From: Eopsaltria australis
Taxonomy: Eukaryota > Chordata > Aves > Passeriformes > Petroicidae
NCBI GenBank assembly: GCA_034509425.1
Contig: JAVTVJ010000016.1
Span: forward strand, 1-64,000
Direction: 5' to 3'
DNA length: 64,000 nucleotides
Shown here: in pieces, positions 58,941-64,000 of the stretch
Numbering within the stretch: the stretch's first letter is position 1
Layout: each line of letters starts with the position of its first letter
Position numbers and translations under genes: made by a program
Notes under the pieces: model-generated
What the model saw: only the letters and a program-made list of their open reading frames with translations
Database searches by the model: none
What the model was told of the DNA's origin: nothing

Positions 58941-60548
58941 TGTCTTGAGTTAGTCAGGAGGAGTCAAAATCTAGGAAGTGACTTATGCTGCAGGAGGGGT
59001 TATAACTTCCTTCCTGGGAGAGAGAGCCAGTAGCTAGGTAGTTTTAAGGATTGATGTGTAGGTGAACTAATTAAAAAGTTGATCCACGTTCGAGGAAAAA
59101 TCAAATATAAGCAGAGACCCTCTGAGCCTCTCACTCTTTTGACCTGCTGCTGTGTAGAGAGAAGCAGCTCCTGCTTCTCTCCCTGGTAAGGCCCTGCCCC
59201 ACCCCCCCTCCTTCCAAAGGAGTGGAGGGGGGAAGGGAGGTTTAGGGCAGCCATGCTGCTGCAGCCGGGAATGGGGGAGGAACCGGCTGGAATTGTCAGC
59301 AGATACAGCTCAGCCGGTATGTCAGCTACACGAGACAGGGCCAGGCCACTGCTCCGGGCCAGGCAAGCACCGGGCCAGACTCTATCTAGCTCAGGCCAGG
59401 CCCTGCCCTGTCACCCTGGGCCTAGATGGCCCCACCAGGCCAAGCTAGCTCTGCAGAGCCAGACCACAGAGACTCTGAGAGCTTCTGCCATCCAGTTCAG
59501 ACCTTTTCAAACAGCCCAGCAGAGACCACATGATCGTCACCACGCCAGAGAGAGACAGAGATTAACTCTATCCATACCTGGACTAAACTTGCAGACACCC
59601 ATCCTTCCTTGCACAGACAAAGGAATGAGTGAGAACATCTACATAAATGCAGCATAGGGACTTTACAGTCAGTGAGGAAAGCAGAACTGATACCTAGAGA
59701 GAGGAGCATGAGAAGTGCTTCAAGAGTGAAGCTGAAAACTCTTTTGGAAAACCATGGTTGGGGACTGAGCTAATAAATTCCCTGGAATATATGAAGACAT
59801 AGTCCAAAGGGGGGATGTGAGGTTCTAATTGCAGCCAGTGAACAGAAATACCTGGGTAAAGAAAAGTAGGTGTTGAAATAAGTACAGCCTGATGAGAAAC
59901 TTGAACCAAGAGAGAGGAGAGGCTGTGACCCAGAGCCCTGGTCCTGGGGGGAATGCTAGAGAACTTGAGTTGTCAGGAGAACCTGTGTTGCTTAGCACAG
60001 AAGAAGGGATTTTCTTTGTTGCTGCAATTGAACTGTGCATCCTTAAAAAGGTACCCCATGGACTGTTCATGACCCACCATAGTGGCTGTGGGAAGGCTAC
60101 TGGTGTGGGAGGGTATCCTCCACCATTAAACAGATCTTTCTTCCAGGCAGCGGCTGGTGGTGAGGCTGAAGACCCATAAAAAACTGTATTTTTCTTACAG
60201 AAAATCCATGGTATAAACAAAAGAGACTTCTCTCCCTAAATGAACTGAAATGGGAGTTATTTCAGAGGTGGTAAACTGACTGGAGGTCAAAGTGTTGTCT
60301 TTTGTGTGTTGTGAGGGAGAAAGAAATGGAGAGGTGGGGGGCGGTGGGTGGTCTGAGGAGTTTGTCCTGGTTTTTCTTGGGTGTTTTTCTCTGTCTTAGG
60401 TGTATTAATAAACTTTCTTTATACTTTATAAAGTTTGAGCCTGCTTTGCCTAGTCCTAATCCTCATCTCACAGCAAACATCAGGTAAATTTTGTTAAGTG
60501 TGCTGGCATTTGGCCAGAACCTCGTATAGGCAAACTGGAACCACTGCA
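58941..60548 (+). repeat. Family T LTR, complete second unit of a tandem pair
   Basis: About 1608 bp, from TGTCTTGAG to CCACTGCA, followed by CCACA at 60549-60553. That duplication pairs with the one left of 58475, so both units count as one insertion. It has TATA-like ATATAAGC around 59105 and AATAAA around 60408. Confidence 0.87.
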
Positions 60549-60666
60549 CCACATAATATTTAAGACAGTTGAAAACACCTTTAGTTGTTAGAATCTGCGC
60601 AGAGTTAGTTAAACAGAAATTCAAATTATGTGTTTGAAGGAAAGAATCATCTTTTCATTCCCTTAC

Positions 60667-60775
60667 CTTGACAAATTGCTACAAATTCAGCATCTGCAGA
60701 AGAAGCGCAACAGAGTATTTCATCATCGTGGTCATTTATCTCCAGGAGTCTTTCTCCACTTTCTGCTTTAAACAC
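60667..60775 (-). pseudogene. APAF1: APAF1 WD40 exon with 17-nt loss
   Basis: Encodes VFKAESGERLLEINDHDDEI, then EFVAIC followed directly by CAAG and donor GTAAGG. The usual SVDKKVK end is missing. Length is 109 nt against 126, shifting the frame. Confidence 0.87.
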
Positions 60776-61389
60776 CTAAACCAAGGAACAGTAAAACCTT
60801 ATAACTTGCAGAGAATTTTAAAAGACACATATAAGTTTCTTTTATCATCTCAAACAGCTCTCTTTGTGTAAGCCCTTAAAAAAGTGGGTTGACTTTTGAA
60901 AGCATTCATAATTTCAGGGAAAATAGCATAATTATAAAGTTCTGCAAGGATGATAGAAATTGTGAGAGAGAATTAGTGAAAACTGATTTTAAAAAATACT
61001 TCTGTTCTACCCCCACTCTTTAAGCTAAGAGCCATGCCCTTTCACAGTATTTTTAACAGCAACTGCAAAACACTATCTATTAACGAAATCCAAGTTATTA
61101 AAATTACAAATTCCAGTTTTATATGTATGGGATACTCATACATATAAAGTAAGAATTTCAACAGAATTGATAATTGGCAGAAAAAAAACCCAAAAATAAG
61201 TAGGGAAACATTGACAGGATGAGACACGTTTCAGTCTCAAGTTAGACATAGGCAATGGACAGTTGGGGAAAAAGTGCTACATATTAATCAATTCCCTCAG
61301 ATTCTGGGATTTAACTTTACTGTGTGGGGTGGGCAGGGGGTGGAAATCAGGTCTCCCTTTCCATCTTAGGTTACATACTCTTAATTATT

Positions 61390-61998
61390 AAAACAAACTA
61401 TAGCTCGCTGGTTCCTCTGTCCAGCCCGGCGTTAATCAGACAGGTTCCAGCTGGCTATATTTCCAGGAGTGCCCCTGTCCCCAGGGCACTCTGGCAGCAT
61501 CTTCTAGACACTTAGCCAGAGAAACTGCGGCCTGCGTTGGTAGTGCAGGGACAGAGTCCGGTTTAGCTATCAGCTGAAGTCGAATAATGAGAGGGCTCTT
61601 GGTATGCCTTTAATTCTGAGTGGCTTTATTGCAGGATGCTCCACACAGAGGGGAGGCAGGGATCCAAGAGGCCGAGGGGGCCTCAGACACAGACTTAAGA
61701 GTTATCTCATACAACCAATCACCAGGGGGTCTGGGGGAGGATAGGGAAGGTTCAGGGTTACTTGGTCCTATGGAATGGGGAAGAGAAGGGGCCCAGGAGA
61801 TAACATGGGATAGTACAAAGGCCCTGGGGGGAGGGAGGAGATGATAGACACCAGCAGTGGCTACTCTGGTTTGTCCTGGGTTAAACCATGGTCACTCCAC
61901 TTTCCAGGGGGTACCCAGCCCCTTCGGAATTTCTCCACCAGTGATCTTTCTCTTTTTCTTAAGTCGTCTCCCCTGGGGTCTCCAAGGACACTTCCACA
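61390..61998 (-). repeat. Probable diverged class II solo LTR
   Basis: Minus-strand start TGTGGAAGTGTCCTTGGAGACCCC resembles the start of the ERVK LTR in this window, and CAATAAAGCC (about 61622) and TGATTGGTTG occur in the expected order. The left end and any target duplication are unclear. Confidence 0.45.
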
Positions 61999-62636
61999 GC
62001 AGCTACACAAATCACAAGGTGTTCTTTACAGCACTTCTCAGATTATTTTTTATTAAACAGGAATACCAAAGACAATTAAATGGTTGGTATTTGTTCAAAT
62101 AAGAACATAAGTACTGAAATAACAGGAAATCTACCTTGACAGTAAGTTCTGCAGAATATCTGTTCTTAATCTAGCAATCATTTTTTACGAAGCCTTGAAA
62201 ATGGAAAAACTTAAGCCCTAATTAGAAAAAACATGAATAAGCTCAAAGTTAAAAAGTGAAAAAAGGATTATGGTTGATTTTCCTATTAATTCTTCAATGA
62301 AATTTGAGTTTAAAGGCAATTGCGATCCACAGGTATTTTTGGGCGTAAAATGAAGAAAAAATAAGCAATCTGCAGCGTCAATAATGAGGCCAGTAAGGAG
62401 AGAAGCCCAGCACATCAACTGCAGCACAGCATGAGTACATCCACCGGGCATCTCCTTATGTGGATGCCATGATCATAATTCCATACAGGCCAGCAAATAA
62501 AATAAGCAAATAAAAAACCCAGTAACAACACAGTAAGTAGCCAAATGAACAGCAGCTTAGTACTCAACTTCTCAAGCATCCAGAACAATACCAAAGGTTT
62601 GCAGCAAAGATGCTCTTTTCCCTTACCTTTGGCTGT

Positions 62637-62833
62637 CTGGAATATGGGTACATTACCAGGTTACTGACTGGCTGATTGTTAGTTTTCTTGAGGGCTGGCT
62701 GACTCCCCACCAGGCAGACTGCTGGCAAATTTATATTAGTCACATTCCTCTCTGTCTCTTCTGATCTGCTTTCTAAGCACTTTGGGTCTGTTTCCAGTTT
62801 AATGCTGTCCTCAGATTCAGGGGTTTTCTCCAC
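62637..62833 (-). other. Unidentified exon-like open segment
   Basis: An open stretch with protein-like, polar composition (EKTPESEDSIKLETDP, then VMYPYSRQPK) ends exactly at a strong donor GTAAGG. It is on the APAF1 strand within an intron, but does not match APAF1 or any protein I recognise. No convincing acceptor: a TAA lies about 20 nt upstream. It may be a chance frame or a pseudo-exon. Confidence 0.25.
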
Positions 62834-63305
62834 AGATATATTTCTTTTGCATTAAGGCATTTCGCTAATTAAACACTGAAGTGGCATCATGTCCACTACC
62901 AACCCATATAAAAAATAAACTTGTACCTAAAATATCTTACTGCTCCTCAGTACTGTAGAAGGTCTACTGTGACTGGAAATAATGTTTTTTGAAAGCAAAT
63001 ACTGAATAAGCTGGGGTGCATTGCTGGGCTGTGACCTTTTCCATATTATCTCATGTTCACACATTAGGGCAGTCAGAGTACAAACTTTAAACTCACAGCA
63101 TTTAGTTATTGAAGATAATGCTTACTATTCTAAACATGCAACTTGTTTATACAATAATACATTCCTTTTCAATAATTTGTCTCCAATTATGATCTAGATC
63201 CAAAATATTCCCACATAGCAACAGAAGAAAAGTGACAGGACTGTTTAACAAATGTTTTCGAAAAGGTATGCAGCATCTCTTTTGACTCATGCATAGGCGT
63301 CTTAC

Positions 63306-63339
63306 CTTAAGTGTTTTATCAGCTCCACATGATGCTATC
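63306..63339 (-). pseudogene. APAF1: APAF1 WD40 exon remnant cut by an LTR
   Basis: Only about eleven codons remain (IASCGADKTLK, then donor GTAAGA). The sequence upstream on the minus strand changes at about 63339 into a family T LTR. The rest of the exon is not adjacent. Confidence 0.85.
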
Positions 63340-64000
63340 AGGAAGTGATACAACTTCCTTCCTGAGAGAGAGAGCTAACAACCAGGTAGTTTTAAGGATT
63401 GATATGTAGGTAAACCATTTAAAAAGTTGATCCGCCTTCGAGGAAAAATCATATATAAGCAAGGACCCTCTGAGCCTCTTCCTCTTTTGACCTGCTGCTG
63501 TGTAGAGAGGAGCATCTCCCTGCTTCTCTCCTGGGTAAGGCCCTGTCCCCCCCTCTCCTTCCAAAGGAGGGAGTGAGGGAGGGGAAGGGAGGTTTAGAGT
63601 GGCCGTGCCACTGCAGCTGGGCATGGGGGAGGAACTGGCCTGGTACTTGGCCGATACAGTTCAGCTGACATGTCAGCTACACGAGACAGGGCCAGATCCC
63701 TGCTCCAGGCCAGGCAAGGACCAGGCCAGACTCCATCCAGCTCAGGCCAGGCCCTGCTCTGTCACTCTGGGCCTAGATGGCCCTACCAGGCCGAGCCAGC
63801 TTCACAGAGCCAGGCCACAGAGGCTCTGAGAGCTTCTGCCATCCAGCTCGGACCTTTTCAAACAGCCCAGCAGAGACCACATGATCGTCACCATGCCAGA
63901 GAGAAGAGAGAGAGAGAGATTAACTCTATCCATGCCTGGACTAAACTTGCAGACACCCATCCTTCCTTGCACAGAGAGAGGAACGAGTGAGGACATCTAC
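63339..64000 (+). repeat. Family T LTR, 5'-truncated, runs off the window
   Basis: Begins mid-LTR at AGGAAGTGATACAAC, lacking about the first 75 bases. TATATAAG lies at about 63451. The body matches the other copies to the window end. It is joined directly to an APAF1 exon. Confidence 0.88.

Larger units (their letters stand above)
41787..63339 (-). pseudogene. APAF1: APAF1 3' half (WD40 propeller exons), intron-containing and disrupted
   Basis: Fifteen exons in the right order encode the two WD40 propellers of apoptotic protease-activating factor 1, the cytosolic sensor that binds cytochrome c and assembles the caspase-9 apoptosome. Nearly all exons are phase 0 and about 117-162 nt. The CARD and NB-ARC exons would lie beyond the right edge. 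Lesions: exon cut by an LTR at about 63339; 17-nt loss in the exon at 60667; TAG at 57939; TGA plus net 2-nt loss at 55456-55579; acceptor AG changed to GG at 53020-53021; TGA plus net 5-nt loss at 52425-52545. Other exons are open and well conserved. Introns are kept, so it is not a retrocopy. Sequencing errors cannot explain so many independent defects easily. Confidence 0.88.

Noticed and set aside
1..64000. CRISPR arrays, bacterial operons, rRNA or tRNA genes
   Set aside because: No regularly spaced repeats, Shine-Dalgarno-linked genes or cloverleaf-like sequences were found; repeats present are LTRs, CR1 and small tandem arrays.

Overview
The window is vertebrate nuclear DNA, almost certainly avian. 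Three things point to a bird: CR1-type LINE tails, very dense LTR-retroelement content, and a split gene whose exons read as WD40 blades of the apoptosome protein APAF1. A songbird is my best guess, from the style of the LTR families; this is inference only. Nothing bacterial is present.

Layout, left to right. 1-2956: a broken class II (ERVK/beta-like) pro-pol fragment, minus strand. 2957-10150: an ERVL-like provirus (ERVL-1, minus) with two LTRs, no matching target duplication and heavy G-to-A-type damage in the 3' part of pol. 10151-11374: an old, 5'-truncated member of a long-LTR family (family T). 11890-12560: a CpG-rich island with no recognisable gene. 14028-14160: a CR1 tail. 14437-15271: a solo ERVL LTR. 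15272-24606: AT-rich DNA with one class II solo LTR (19574-19984, 6-bp duplication). 24613-33232: a full-length ERVK-like provirus (minus, 6-bp duplication GTCAAA) with gag, pro, pol and env; its only obvious pol break is one stop codon. 34242-41481: a second ERVL provirus (ERVL-2, minus, 5-bp duplication TTTCT), nearly intact. 41787 to about 63339: fifteen exons of the 3' (WD40) part of an APAF1 gene on the minus strand, with more LTR insertions in its introns and one LTR fused into its most upstream exon here.

The APAF1 copy looks like a decaying, intron-containing pseudogene. I find an exon cut by an LTR, a 17-nt loss in a second exon, in-frame stops in three exons (two of which also have net 5-nt or 2-nt losses), and a destroyed splice acceptor. 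The five 3'-most exons and several middle exons remain open and well conserved. Either this bird has lost APAF1, or more likely this is a degenerating extra copy in a repeat-rich compartment such as a sex chromosome or germline-restricted chromosome. That location is speculation.

The proviruses show complete replication logic in sequence: Lys-type primer sites, polypurine tracts, two -1 slippery heptamers in the ERVK, and a single UAG between gag and pol in the same frame in the ERVL. The ERVL Gag carries an unusual hydrophobic N-terminal segment and a 13-residue tandem repeat. Comparing the two ERVL copies reveals a strand-biased mutation pattern typical of cytidine deaminase editing. All alignments and counts were made by eye.
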